From Lotus japonicus (taxonomy: Eukaryota; Streptophyta; Magnoliopsida; Fabales; Fabaceae): a stretch of 64,000 nucleotides of DNA. The translations under genes and the position numbers were made by a program. This document shows, one piece after another, positions 40,294 through 53,545 of the stretch (the first letter of the stretch is position 1; each line of letters begins with the position of its first letter). A model generated the notes under the pieces. It saw only the letters and a program-made list of their open reading frames with translations. It searched no databases and was not told the DNA's origin. The DNA lies in assembly GCF_012489685.1 (NCBI RefSeq), contig NC_080045.1:63705557-63769556 (forward strand), in the 5' to 3' direction.

Positions 40294-42742
40294 GTAAAAA
40301 GATTGGAGAACATGTAAGGTTTTCTGCCCCTTTCATACTTTCTGATATACTTTGCACCTAAATTTTTGGTTTCAAGTGTGAAAATGAAGAGCATTCTAAT
40401 GTTTCTCTCTTTTCAGAATCCTAAGTTTTGTTGTTAATCCTATTTAGAAATCCATTTACTCCATCTTGGTCTAATGCCCATGGCTGCCGTAGCCAAGCCT
40501 CAGTATTAAGATACCTTTGGTGGATGTATGAGTATTTAATTGTTGCAAATTTGAACATTGACCTACTTATCTTACCTCTTTCATACAACTCTTTACATAT
40601 CTATTTGCTACTTTGATTGTTAGGAGAGATTTTTAACATCCGAACAATTTTGACAATTGGTATCTAAAGAAAGCTCTATTAGTATGACCTTTTTATCTTC
40701 TTTTTGTCTTCTTCACAAGTTAACCAGATAGAGAGGATGATGCAGAAACAATATTACACAAACGAAAATCAGTGACTTAGATAGATAAGTGGCTTAGTTA
40801 GTTTAACTTTAGTCCCTCTGTAATTAAGTGATTAGGTTAGTTATCATTTATGCTCACTATCTATCTGATTCATTTATGAGGTAGTTAGTATTATAAAAAC
40901 CTGTAGCATTTCAGCAATGGAGAACCTGTGTTTTGGTTTTCTTTCATTTTTTAATCTTATTGTTTTGAAGAGTGAAACACCGAAATGGTATGGCAGTGAT
41001 ACTGTTAATGTGCTTAGGGAACGACATTGAGAAAAAGTTTTATGATTCTGACTTCCATAAGCTTAGGAGATGGCAGTGGTCACTGTAGATTAAATTAGCT
41101 ATTGGTTATTAGTCATCATTGATTTTATTCCCTGATTATGTCTCTGATAGTAATTGAAAAGTCAAATTACTATAAATGTTTTATGACCTACATTACTCCA
41201 TACTTACACCACCCCCTGATTTCTCCTTTTGGTCCTTCTCATGATCTATCCCCCTGATTTCTCCTTCTCATAATCGCACATAACCTAAGTTAACTCCTTA
41301 ATACAATTTAAAAATGGCAAGGTAGATGTCCAGATAGGTTTCTCTTGGTGAACTTCTATGCCACAAGATGATGGTTTCAAGGAACTGTGATAATCTTGCT
41401 TCTGTTTTTTATAAATACTTATCTAGATGTATTTGGTCAAGTCATTGGACAATGCAGAGTGTGTAAAATTGCAGCATGGTTTGTTTTTTTTTATTAGGGC
41501 AAGTGCATAATACTTCTTTTTATGGTTGGAGGAGCTTACTAAGGTGACTTATACTGAACAAACATGGGAGGAGAAGGATGTTTATGGTATTCCTTGAGAG
41601 AGCTTGAACATAAAAGAGGTATGAGAAGCAAGCCATTGAGAGCATGGTCCCTGCAAATTCCCACTTTTTTTTGTATTTATTTGTCTGCAGACTGCTATTA
41701 ATGCAAGACAGGCCTTCCTCTTTTTACTAACCTGAATGATCTCAGTCATAGATGCTTGCAGATACTCCACCATTCCTTCTGTTTCATTCTCATTTATTTT
41801 GATCTCTAATTTGTTGTGTTTGGTCATTGAAAAGAAGTAAGAATTTTTAATTTCTTTAGTTTGTCTTTCATGAAACTACTATACATCATATCAATGACTA
41901 TATTAGTTAAATTTTCTCTTTTAGAATGTTAACTCCATATGCCTTATTGCTTGATTAGTTTATATAGTTAAAGGAGCTATATAATAAAATAGGTTAAAGA
42001 AATTATAAGGTTATTTAATTTCTTAAACTTATGCTCCTCTGTTATTGATACTATGCCTTTTTACTTAATTTATTGATTGATAATTATAAGGTTAAAGGTA
42101 ACATCTACATGTTGTGGTATGATTTTTTCTTCTAAATAATGCTAATTATGTACACTGGAGTTTAGTTTCTCTTTGTTTTGCCATTTAGACTGCATTTTTG
42201 TTTATTTTTTGCTGTTGTTTTTTGTTTATTTTTTAATTTGCTTTTCTCTTTCTCTAACAATGTGGTTTAAGGCAGCAGAGCTTCATTTTTTACTTCTTTT
42301 ATGTCCTTTGTTTATGTAGCTATGTGTCAAGATTTTCACTTTGAGGCCAACCTTTTAACTGCAACAGTGAAGCATTTCACTTTGAGGCTAACCTTTTAGC
42401 TGCTGTTTATGTCCTGTAATAACTTTTAGAAGAATAAAATCAAATCATTGAAGCATATATTTTATGCCAATAAAATACACAGATGATTTAAACTGATTGA
42501 TTATTTCTATTCCCTTTGGACTTGGGAGCAAAGCTCCAACTATATAAGTAGGGTTCAAGAATTTGACTATTGAAGTTGCGGCAAAGCTTTGCCAACCCTA
42601 CCAAGTTCTTCATTGAACATTGTAGAATCAGTCCTTGGTGCATGTGGGATTAGTACTTTAAAGAGAACAAATCTCATAATTGTGAATAATGTCTCTGACA
42701 TTGTTAAAGCAGGATGGTACTAAAAACAGGTTATCCATAGAC

Positions 42743-43127
42743 TGGATGGAATGGAACAACATTTAGCAATAGTTTTTTATAGGTATTTGACTATTCTATG
42801 CAGCTTTTCATTTTATAGCCCTTTTGGTTTTGGGCAAGATGACCCTTTAGGGTGGTACATAAACTTCAACTAGATATCGTGTAAATTAATGTCAATGGAT
42901 GCTACAGGAGTGCTGCTCATGTTGGATGGAATGGAACAACATTTAGCAATAGTTTTTTATAGGTTATTTGAGTATTCTATGCAGCTTTTCATTTTATAGC
43001 CCTTTTGGTTTTGTGCAGGATGGCCCTTTAGGGTGGTACATATTTTTATATAGGACGAATAACATAAAGTTCAGCTAGATATCGTGTAAATTAATGTCAA
43101 TGGATGCTACAGGGGTGCTGCTCATGT
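42743..43127. repeat. Tandem duplication, about 180 and 205 bp
   Basis: Copies 42743-42921 and 42923-43127 both run from 'tggatggaatggaacaac' to 'gtgctgctcatgt'. The second has an extra segment of about 26 bp near 43045-43071 plus scattered changes. Confidence 0.9.
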
Positions 43128-44517
43128 GTTTCATGTTCATAACAATTACTGCTTTGGAGCTTGCTTAAAATATGATTGGCCTAAAATAATTATTTTATGT
43201 TTCCCTTCCTCTTCATTTTTGCTAAGAAAAGTCCCTCTCAAGTCACAATAAAAGTGAGTGAAATTCATCAATTTTAGACTGTCTTTCATTTGCTCTTTTT
43301 GTTTCAGGGGATTTGACAGCTTATGGTAATTGATTGGAATAATTGCTCTCTCGGACTATTACTAAAAGAGAAAGGTACCATGCTCTAGCTCTTTCTGTCT
43401 GGCATCTTTTACTATATATTAATCACTCATTATCTTACCTGATATATAATGTTAACAGCGCGTCCTCTTTCAATTCTTAATTTGTTTAATAACTTCTTTT
43501 GTTCAATCCATGGAGTATGTAGACGTGTTCCCTTGCTATGTTGAATATGTATTTATATAGAGACATGCCAATCTATTGATTTATTTCAAAAACTGTCCAT
43601 AGAGGTGGATGCTGAGTTAGTTTCTTTATTGCAAGAAATCAGGATTAGAATGTGCTAGTAGCAGGTTACCTATTTAATCAGGATTTAGAGATCCTATATT
43701 TTCTGTTTTCTTCAAAATATCTGAATTTTTTACATATGCCTAAGTTTTGGCTTCTTTACACTATTCGTTGATATTTTGTGGTGATTTTTCAGCAAAAGTA
43801 TATTCTGATTGGTTTTAAATAATCATTTTATGTTTCCCTTTCTCTTCATTTTAGATCAAATATGTAAGCGGCTCATATGATTCTGGGAATGTCTTCCTCT
43901 TATTGAATAAAGAGATTTCAGAGCATGAATATTTGAAAATAGTATAGAGTTCATCGCTGAGACTTTTCTATTGGTAACTTTGGTAACTCTTGCTTTTAAG
44001 TTTTGGTAAATTTGCCCACACTTCATATTTTCAAAATTGGATTTGTGAATATTGTTGGATTTGTCACTTATTACAGATTTCAAATTTATTTATAAATCCC
44101 GATAAATGCAGTATTTTATATGCTTTGTGTTGTACCCTTTTAAGTTTTTGTGTAAATGATGGGTTGCTTGATCCAAATCTGGTGCCAAAAGATGTCAAAC
44201 TAGAAATTCTATCGAATTATATTTTTATGTCTTTAAAACCTTTTGTTTGTGCTACATCTTTTTATGCTATATGTTTTTGGTTTTTCTTGCACTGATAAAA
44301 CTAAGGTTATAAAAATAGTAATTACTAATCTAGTGTGAATATTTGATTTAAACTTTGATTGAGATTTAAGGCTTTGTTTTATAACAGCTTTTGAGAAATG
44401 ATTTAATTGAGGCCTTGCCCTGTGAAATGTGATATTTTACTTTTTTCAAATATCAAACTCTAGGTTTGCTTTTGGGTGATATTTAAGCTTAACTAACCAC
44501 CTTATTTCAAACTCTAG

Positions 44518-44721
44518 GAGGTATGGCTCAATCTTTGTAGCATTGGGGAAAATTGGTCTGACAATAAGTGTTTGGTGGATTTTTCACCCAAGAGGAAGCT
44601 TTGCCAGTTTTCAAGATTGACCAAGGGAGTTTCTTTAAACGGTCTTGAAGGTCTCCTCCTTGAGCCACCAAGAGAGGCTCTTAACAATTCAAACAAGAAC
44701 TTGAAGATCAAGTACCTGCAG
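44518..44721 (+). pseudogene. Orphan exon-like fragment, 68 codons, unknown protein
   Basis: Acceptor ctctag and donor CAG|gtacta flank exactly 68 open codons in phase 0. The peptide starts EVWLNLCSIGENWSDNKCLV and ends with a segment including GLEGLLLEPPREAL and NLKIKYLQ. It reads like a genuine conserved exon. I cannot name the family. It lies inside the presumed Helitron. Confidence 0.45.
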
Positions 44722-45895
44722 GTACTACTGAGCGCGACATGCATATGTTGGCTTAAAAGGGCTCTTACCATAAGAGTAGTTGAGATAAACATGACTCATT
44801 TCTTTTAGATATGGCCAAGAACTTAGGATTGAGCAAGCATATATGAATATTACAATTTGAGATTTGTAGGACGAGATGTTTGAAGGTTCTATATTTTATT
44901 ATATTGTTACCTGAAATCACATTAGAAGGTTTGACTTGCGTTGGGTTTCACTCGAAGTAAAGCATAGAAAAAAGAATGTCAGGTAAGCATACAGAGTAAA
45001 ATGCTAGATACGAAGAGCATACTCTATGTTGTTGAATTTCGTAGTTCTTGGACATGGTGTTGGAAGGAGTAAACGTCTTCCACGAAGGGATATTTTATAT
45101 GAAAATGATTGTGTTAAAATTAATAGAAAAAAATTAATATAATTAATTTTAGTATTTTTAAAAAATTTAAGAGGGTGTATTTATATATGTATATAACTAT
45201 AATAGTTTGATAGTTAAAATAGTATGAGGAATAAAAAATATGAATACATATGTACTATAGATTTATGACCTAAATTTATTAGTGCTAACATATTCGAGTT
45301 ATGAGATCTCACGGGAAGGAACATTTTACATGATAAATGAAAAATGTGTACACATAGTTAAAAAAAACATTTTTATATAACTTAAGTGTATTTTTAATAA
45401 TGTAAACAATAATTATATATTTATGTATTGTTACATATCTAAAACACATAAGCAATACCCTTTATGCAACACAAGTATACATCTTCGCAACCAAAATTCA
45501 GTTTTTTTTTTATTGTAAATCATGTCAAACAAAGCATCAAAGGTTGTTGGCATCACTTCCTTGCGGATAAACTGGGGATCATGGCTTACATGAGCACAGA
45601 GCACACCAAAGTGGATTGGACACCACATTTGTCACTCAAAACCTTAAGGCAAACAAAATTCAGTTATACCTCATATATGCAAAACTTAAATATTTTGGCC
45701 TAATAACTTTTGTGTTTTTCAAAATCTTTATATTAGTCTATTCAGTGTATGCTTACAAAATACTAGAATTGAGTTTCTAAATTTGTGCTCTTTAAATATC
45801 TACATCTTTATTATGATTGTTCTTACATTCTTAGCATTTTAAATATTTTATAATTTAAAATATTAATCGATGTATCAAATACAATAAACAAATTT

Positions 45896-45925
45896 CCCGT
45901 GCAACGCGCGGGTAAAAAACACTAG
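45896..45925 (+). other. Helitron 3' terminus
   Basis: CCCGTGC-AAC-GCGCGGG forms a 7-bp stem (one G-T wobble) with a 3-nt loop. It is followed by TAAAAAACA and then CTAG, with T as the next host base. This is the CTRR-T signature of Helitron ends. Confidence 0.8.
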
Positions 45926-46329
45926 TATATATTAAAAAAAAATAAGGGGGACATAACACGTGTAAAGTATCATTGGGTATGTTTAATATATTTATTTAAG
46001 TAATAATGTTAATCACATATAAATTATTTAATAATATATGTCAATATAATTAATTACATTTGACTGCATTGTATTTTTTTTTTGGTACAAAGGGAGGGCT
46101 AAAGCCCGAATAAGACTGCACTGTATTTCATAATTAGGGTATATTTGTTAACATATTAATAATTTTACATAGTTAAAAAAATTATTATAGTTTTTTACTA
46201 ACCCTTCAATAATTACCGTTAAAAAAAATTAACACTTCAATAAACCCGTGCACGACCATAATTTCTAGCTAATATATTTAACTGCTATTTTTTCTATAAA
46301 TAAAAGATACATGAACAATGTGCATATGC
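45926..46329. other. AT-rich intergenic
   Basis: Nothing coding seen. A second weak 'cccgtgcacg...ctag' phrase near 46244-46270 lacks a stem and is not called. Confidence 0.4.
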
Positions 46330-46880
46330 AAAACGTAGAAGACACAACGAAGCTCTAAGATCCACGGTGAGGGGTACCCGCAAGCACTCTGACGCTCAAG
46401 TCAGTGTATGAGTTGAGAGAAAATCTTAGAGATTCAGGTAGAACTCAAGTGTAAATTCTAAGAATGAATAACCATGTTATGTAAATAAACGACAGAACCT
46501 GTATTTATAAGGTTAGCGTTTTTTTTAGATAAGCATTTATAAGGTTAGAGTAATTGACGATTGTCTATGCAAGTGCCATGGAGGCCCTTTAAGCTAGGCG
46601 TCCGAGCGGGAAGTAATCATTAGATGCCTTGCCTTGTCTCGTTTGTCTCAGTCCTCTGGTGGCCGAGCAAACACTATCTGTCGGGATGTTTCTTCCTGAG
46701 CCATTCAACTCAGCCTTATGAAGAATGCTTCGGTGCATGACTTTTGGTCAATGTCCGCAGGCCGGTGGTTGAGAAACCAGTAAGAACAATAATGTCGTTT
46801 TCTTAGTTGACCCACACGGTTATCCATGATTCCATTTTATTTGAACCAACAATTTGGTATGCACGGTGGGACCAACGTTG
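46330..46880 (+). mobile_element. Degenerate LTR-retrotransposon remnant (Tat/Athila-like PBS region)
   Basis: 'ggtgaggggtacccgcaag' followed by cactctgacgctcaagtcagt (46368-46405) is a familiar plant LTR phrase. 'atttggtatgcacggtggga' (about 46851-46870) resembles a decayed primer-binding junction of Tat/Athila-type gypsy elements. No clean LTR ends or polyprotein remain. Confidence 0.4.
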
Positions 46881-48580
46881 TTATTGAGATATTTTCAACT
46901 CCTAACCATGAACAAAAAGTTATCCTACGTAATTGAGGCCTAGAAGAAAAATGGAACCTTAAAACAATAGCAGAAATCGTGTTTATACTTGTGGCTCTAC
47001 TTAACTACTTTGACCATTACTCATGCAATAACTACTGGATATGTGTATGATGATGTTGTAGGCAACATCGTAACTACAATAGCTGCCATAACCATATACC
47101 TACTTCTACAAGTTTGGATACCAAGGTACGTCTACCGTACCGCAAAAACAACTACCCTCTTTATAGTTTAGACGAAAACATATTAACATGGGGATTAATT
47201 ATGCCATTTTCCAAGTTTCTAGAACTTGGCTAAGATTGTCAAACCTATGGTTCACAATGATTTTCCCTTTGCCAGGGAGAAGTTACAAAAGGACAACATG
47301 AGTCACCATCTCATGTTGCGTAGAATATACCCCCTTCATGGGGCAACCTGTGCTAAAAGCAGCAAACCCCAATCTTCTGCAATATAAATAGGTTCACGTC
47401 ACAAGAAGAACAGAGGGCCCTAGAAGCATCGACTTCAAGCAGCCGAGCCAGACCCTCAAAACACCTTGCTTAAAAGAGGAAATTCTTTTACACAACCTAT
47501 CTATAGCTAGGTTAGATTAAAAGGAAGAAAAAAAATGTCTTTTAGAGATATATAGTCGAGGAAGTCTATATTTAAGGGCGTTCAAAGATTCATTGTGTTT
47601 AGAACTTGTATTTTCTTTTTGGTAGATTGTGTGTTTATATGCAAGGGGGGTTGTGGAGAAAAAGATGATAAAGGTGGGTGGTTATGGAGCGGTTGGGCAG
47701 TGGCGGAGCCAGAATTTTTTCGAAGCCTGGGCAAGATTAAGCCTAAGCCTAACTGCCTACACCTAACGTTTGACCGAAAGTTTTAAATTGCGTTGCGATC
47801 GCGGTTGCAGGTGTTGATTGCGGGCATTGCAGTGTTGCGGCTATTGCAGTGTGAATAGTCTCATTCTCAATAAAACTTACCGATTATTAAACCGATCCAG
47901 ACCCTAATTCAATAGTCAACCTGTGGTTAAATCGTGATTTTATATTTAAATATTCCTTTAAAATATATATATATATATAATATTATATTATATATATACA
48001 CATGCAACAAAGGTCATAAATGTACATTTTTCTTTTGTCAAATACTGTCCCGTGGGTTTTAAAGAAATACAAGCAAAGCCTTTCAAACATTTTGTAATAA
48101 AAGCCTTTCATTTTTTTTTGTCAATGTGGGCTTTGAATTAAATGATTAAAAGATAGAAAAGCTGGTCCAGCCCATTAACATACTAACCAGCTAAACGCTA
48201 AAATTATCTTAGTTTACTCATTCCTATTCAGCTTCTCTATGTTGCCGCCAAACCAGAGAGCTTCTCTGCGAACGCAAACAAGGAGCATGGTGAATCAAAG
48301 CATGTATGGCTGCACACTGAGTCACTCTTCTCCTCCCTTGCGCATAAAAATGCCCCTCCAACCCTCGAAAGTACCCTTGCGAACTTGCCACGCTACCCAC
48401 CTTTGAAGACGGAGCCAGGCCAAGGAGCCCCGGCAAGTGCCCAGGGTCAAGGGCGGTGGCTCTGCTACTGGGGCTGGGAGGAGAAGATGATGAAGGTGGG
48501 TGGTTATGGTGGGGTTGGTGAGGAGAAGATAATTAAGGTGGGAGAGGGGGAATAAAGAGTGATGGTAGTTGAGAGAGAGT
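46881..48580. other. Intergenic, retroelement debris and microsatellite
   Basis: 47200-47560 may be decayed gag-region sequence. A TA-rich microsatellite lies near 47957-47996. ORFs at 46989-47171 and 47595-47786 lack support. Confidence 0.35.
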
Positions 48581-48584
48581 TTTA

Positions 48585-48887
48585 GTGTTTGTTTGTTTGC
48601 TGTTTTCAAAACAGTTTTTAGTTTTTAAAAACTAAAAATTTGTTTGGTACGACCTGTTTTAAAAAATTGTTTTTAAAAACAGTTCTCATTTTTAGTTTTT
48701 AAAACTAAAAAACTAAAACAACTAAAAGATGTTTTCAGTTTCAGTTTTTAGTTTTCAGATATCAGTTTTCTAAATGTTTGAAAACATGTCATTCAAATTG
48801 TTTTCTTCTTCTGAAAACTGTTTTTAAAAATAGTTTATGAAAACTGTTTTAAAAACTGAAAACTAAAACTGCAATCAAACAAGTCCT
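48585..48887. mobile_element. MITE-like foldback of tttttag/ctaaaaa repeats
   Basis: The left edge 'gtgtttgtttgtttgctgttttc' region and the right edge 'gcaatcaaacaagtcc' are inverted to each other. The whole 300 bp consists of alternating 'agtttttagttttt' and 'aaaactaaaaac' blocks that can fold back. No target duplication was pinned down. Confidence 0.55.
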
Positions 48888-49410
48888 TAGGCTTTTGGAA
48901 GATATTCAGGATAGGAGATGAATTTCTTGGTAAAAAAATGAATTTCAAAAATTAGGAACCTGATTGGATTTGGATCCTCTTCATCCAGCCTCTCTCCATC
49001 CCTTCTCCATCCAAAATCTGAGCCATTGATTTTGAATTTTAAAGGTAATGATTAATTCAAATTTTCTTATCTTCTTAAATTGATCCAAGCCTTTAAATAC
49101 AATTCATTTTTTTTCTCTCTTCTTAAATTGATTCAAGCCTTAAATTTCAAAATCAATGACTCAGATTTGGATGGAGAGAACCTGGATGGAGATGATCCAA
49201 ATCCGCACGACATGTCAATTGCAGACTTGTAGTTATACACGTGAACGTACCGCATCAAACCTTAGCCTGATATTTGACAATATGTCGTCAAGGTGAGATA
49301 AAACTTAGGTGAGGATGGTTTTTTTCTCCAATTACATGGGTGTTTTTGTAACTTTAAGCTCGAGATAAAACATGGAGAAATAATAATTATAAGTATTTTT
49401 ACTCTGAAAT

Positions 49411-49660
49411 CTTTTTTTTTTGAAAACTAAATATGAAATATTATTAGAGAAAAAACTCTCCATGAGAACATCCCTCTCATGAATAAGGAAAACAACAGAA
49501 TCCAAGCCACTTATAGCGAAACAAAGCAAGACCCGGTGAAACGCCTATACTTAAGATTTGTGCCTCGTTAAAACCTTACCAGGAAAAATCTAGTGGGAAA
49601 AACCCTAGTAAGGAAAAAGAGTACACAACCTTAAGTAAACAAACCCAAAGCCAAAAAAAA
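49411..49660 (-). mobile_element. Truncated retroelement 3' end (LINE or copia type)
   Basis: It starts with a T-run (49411-49420), equal to a poly(A) tail on the minus strand. The minus strand then contains 'tttttcctggtaagg' followed by 'ttttaacgaggca' (about 49560-49590), the same phrase family found in the retroposon at 36-38 kb. No ORF remains. Confidence 0.5.
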
Positions 49661-49829
49661 AACTAACAGACACAAGGCTACCTCACCATCACCAGCTTTG
49701 AAATAAATTACATCTCAAGAAATATAATAACCAAAGACACACAAACAAAACATCAGGACTTGCTGTCCATATTTCACGTCCCCACCTCATTCAGCAATTG
49801 ACATTCATCATATATTCTTAAAAAGAGAA

Positions 49830-50010
49830 GGCTTAATTGCACTTTTGGTCCCTCACATTTGCCTTTTGTGCGATTATAGTCCTTAAAGTAAGAAAATAGC
49901 AAAAAACGTCCCTCACTTTGTCAAACGACAGCACTTTTGGTCCTTCATCCTTATTCTGTCGAAAAACTAACGTTTTCTGTCAAATATTTAACAGTTTTCT
50001 GAAAAAAAAA
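49830..50010. repeat. Dispersed 'ttttggtccctcac' repeat
   Basis: Contains several 'cacttttggtcc' and 'gtccctcactttg' phrases like the repeat at about 80-150. The ORF just downstream (50228-50449) has no recognisable domain. Confidence 0.4.
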
Positions 50011-53000
50011 TTAATAAAAAATAGAAAAATGAAAAACCCATAAAATTTATGATGGTCTTCATCTTCTTCAATTATTTTCCAGAAAAAATAAGAACAAACT
50101 CATCATCAACAACAAGCCACCAAAACATTATCCTTTCCCCACCAAAACCAGAAAAAGCATGAATCGAGATCATTCTCCAGCACCAACACCTTCAACCCCA
50201 CCTCTTTAACACTGGTTAGATCTGAGTATGAGACAGAGATTGGGTCTGGGTTTGCGTAGAAGTGAACTAGACTTTATTCCCGCTTATGATTGTGAGCACT
50301 ACATAGAAGAACCATGGTTGAATCGAAAACCTCATTCTCTACCTCGATTTCCCTTGGGTTCTTCCTCTTTTCTACTTGCCCTTTTTCCATTTCTCTTCAA
50401 TTTTAGGGGGAGAAGGGTGCTTGGTTCAAGGATTTGCTTAGTTTTTTAGGGATGCTAAGAATTGGGGTTCTTCTTCACCCACCTGTGTAAGACCTTGATT
50501 TACAGAACAAGTTAATTTCCGACTCACGCGTAGAATCAGTGTAAGCGTGACAGGAGTTTGCTGTTTGAGAAAGATCAATGAAGAAGAAAGTTCATGAATT
50601 GTTTGAGGAATGTTGCGTAGTCGCTGTAGGAATTAGTGCGAGTCGTCTGCACACCTGCCTTATGACGAGCGTGTTCAGAATAGGCTAATTTCGCTTTTAG
50701 AGCAACGTATTAAGTGAGATTTCGAATCCTTGGAAAATTTAAAGGTTCTCTTTATTTTTCCTTCGACCAGCGTTTCATTTCGGAACCCTGGACTGTACGC
50801 ACGATAGTATTCATTTTTCGGAAGTCCGACGACGCTAATTTCTTTGCTTCGAAACCCTAGATTCGAGCGATGGATGAAGACTTTTTCTATTCGGGACTTC
50901 TAACGAAGTTTCCGTCCGTGTAGCCAGATTTGTTTCGACGTTTCCAATCTTTCTTCAGAAGGAAGTTTTCTCATCCGACATCAATTGCAAAAAGTAGTTT
51001 TGCGGTATATTTTGAAGCATACTGCGTTCAAGCCATTTTCTCACTTAAATGAACCCGATGCAAGTATCGCCCCTTTCTTGGATCGATACTTAGATTAATT
51101 GCATAATATGACAACGTCATATTTGTTCTAATTATCTAACAGTTATTCTTTAGCTCAGTTTTTACTCATTTTCTTGCCGATGGATCGTTTTATTTTGCCC
51201 AAAGTGATCCAAATTTATATTTTATCATTTCATAGAGTTCCTCTTAATTTTTGGGATAATAATATATCACCCTATATTTTTCTCTTAACTCTATGAGTTA
51301 AATCATTCGGTGTCTAAATCAATTCGTACTAGTTTTAAAATATCTTCTCCCTAAATATCTAAACCATCCGTCATTATCCTCCCTCACTCAGGTTTTCTCT
51401 CTCAGGAGCATCACCACTAGACTTCAATATTTATTCATTTCCTTTCTTCCATACTTTTACTTTCCTTTTCTCCTTCACGTTTTTCTTCCCCTGGCAGCAA
51501 CAAACCGACGCACACCACCTTCTTTTCCTCTTTCTTTCTCATTTTCTTTCTTCTTCTACAGATCACATTTTTCTTCTTCTTCTTTTCCACTCCTTTTATT
51601 CTTCTTTTTCTTCTTCCTTCATGAAACAATAACCACCATGCTAATTTCTTCTCCTCACATTCCAGCACCCAAAACGCACATAATGGTCCCTCTTCCCTCC
51701 CTCACGTGATTTCTCTCTTGTGCAGCACCATGTCTTCATCTTCCTATTCTATGGTAAAGTCTCTTCTCCTTTTATCATGTTTTTAATGGGTAAAGTTGAG
51801 TTTTGATTTGTTATGCTTTAAAAAAAAAATGACTTCCATCCAAAGTGCTTTTACAAATGTTATTCCCCATCATCGGATCTATGGATTTCACCATTTAATT
51901 TTCTTAAAAGTTGTTTTTTTTAGTTAAGTGATTTTGAGATTTTAAGAGCTTTAATTTAAGTCTTGATTAGTTGTGTTTAAATGTTAAAAATGGATTTAGA
52001 AGTGATTTGGGGAAAAAGGAAAATTTATACATATTTATGTAGTCGTGGCCGAGCCTATGACATGTGTTTTGGGTTTGGAAAATCAATTCTAAAACTTGTT
52101 TTTGTTTAGTGAAAATCATAAGTTAAGTTTGAGGACTAAAAATTTATTATGGGAAAACTTTAGGATTAAAGCACAAGAGGCTGAGAAGTTTTGGGTTAAA
52201 CCGGAGTTTTAAAAGTCTTGGGGTTTGTTTGATAAATTTATTAAAGATTGAGGGTTGAAAAAGAACTTACTTTTATGTGAGGACCTTTTCGTGATTATGT
52301 GCTTATCAAGGGACTAGGGTTAAATTATTTAAAAGTTGAGGAGTTGTTTGCGAAATGTATTTTTTAAGGACATTTCTTTAAAACACAAATATTTTATCTT
52401 TGGACTTTAGTCCTTGAAACATAAAGTTTGTGCATTTAGCCTAAGTGAGCTAGAATGATTGGCTAAGTCTGTTCTGGAACTTTAGATGTGACTTTAGAGG
52501 CTAAGGTTTAGTATGTGAACTTGTAAAGGGTACGAAGGACGGAAGCGCTTGACGACGAAGCCAAAGAACAAACGGAGGTGAGCCAACACGGGAAAGCAAA
52601 GATATGATTGGATTTGATTTGAGTCGCAACTTAGCAAGGAAAGCGCCTAAGGTTAGGGCAACTTACTATTAGATATGACTGCATGATAGGCGTCGATAAA
52701 TTCGACTTATGCTTTGCTTTGATGTGATTATGTTGATGAACTGATGTTATGATGATTTCCATGACTTGTGTTGTTGAGATATTGTTGAATTGTGCGTTTT
52801 GACGCGACTTCGGAGTGGGGATTCATTGATCTGGTGATCTTTGATATTTCGGGTTGGATGAACAACCCTAGGCAAGTTCAAACTTGAGGTTTGAGGCTTA
52901 GCCATTTGTTCGTATTCTTAGACTTTCCCCGGGAATTTCTTTTGGGTGGTTTGTCTTTGGAAAACCTAGAATGAATAGAATTTCGAAAAATAGAGACTTT

Positions 53001-53189
53001 GGGAAACTTAGACTTTGAGAAATAAACTCATAACTTGACTAATTCAATTCGAAACATTTTTATTAACGAATAAGCATAGGAGAACGAAAGGGGGAAAATA
53101 ATTGCGAAAGACTGGGAAAAGTCGACTTTTGTTGTGGGTTTTGGAATTGGGGAAAGCCACTGAGGTGAGCTACGGTGATGATTGAAAGT

Positions 53190-53465
53190 CACCGAGTACT
53201 CTAGTACTCTTGTTATTCAAGTTGTGTTGTATTGACCGACACTAACTCTTGGGTTTTGTTGTTCGAGTTGTGTTGTATTGACCGACACTAACTCTGGGTT
53301 TTGGGTGTTGGAGTTGTGTTGTATTGACCGGCACTAACTCCGAGTCGTGTTGTATTGACCGACACTGACTCTGGTTTTGATTTTGGGTTTTGTTATTGGA
53401 GTTGTGTTGTATTGACCGGCACTAACTCCGAGTTGTGTTGTATTGACCAACACTAACTCTTGGGT
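53190..53465. repeat. Tandem repeat of 'gttgtgttgtattgaccg' units
   Basis: Six units of variable length, each with ttgtgttgtattgacc followed by gcactaactc or gacactaactc. They differ by short insertions of 'gggttttg'. Confidence 0.9.
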
Positions 53466-53545
53466 TTGTTTTGAGTTTGGGTTTGAGCTAAACACTTATG
53501 TGGTGAGGACGATTCGATGTTTGGCTAACCATATTGCATCAATCG

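Larger units (their letters stand above)
38160..45925 (+). mobile_element. Probable non-autonomous Helitron with captured exon-like fragments
   Basis: The right end is a typical Helitron 3' terminus (45896-45925: hairpin, short A-rich spacer, CTAG followed by T). Near the left, 38233-38345 carries repeated 'gacgtgtcgct' and 'cgtcagcttttccacctat' phrases like those at 5' ends of plant Helitrons. The exact 5' TC start is not resolved and may be blurred by the TA microsatellite. No Rep/helicase ORF is present. Splice-bounded, codon-clean fragments at 40101-40293 and 44518-44721 lie inside in the same orientation. It remains possible that only a shorter element ends at 45925. Confidence 0.5.

Noticed and set aside
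46244..46270. Second Helitron 3' end
   Set aside because: There is a cccgtgcacg phrase and a downstream ctag, but no matching right arm to form the hairpin.
46989..47171. 60-residue hydrophobic ORF
   Set aside because: Thr/Ile-rich translation of low-complexity sequence next to a degenerate LTR remnant.
48224..48609. Minus-strand ORFs
   Set aside because: No recognisable domain. They overlap GC-rich spacer and the start of a foldback repeat.
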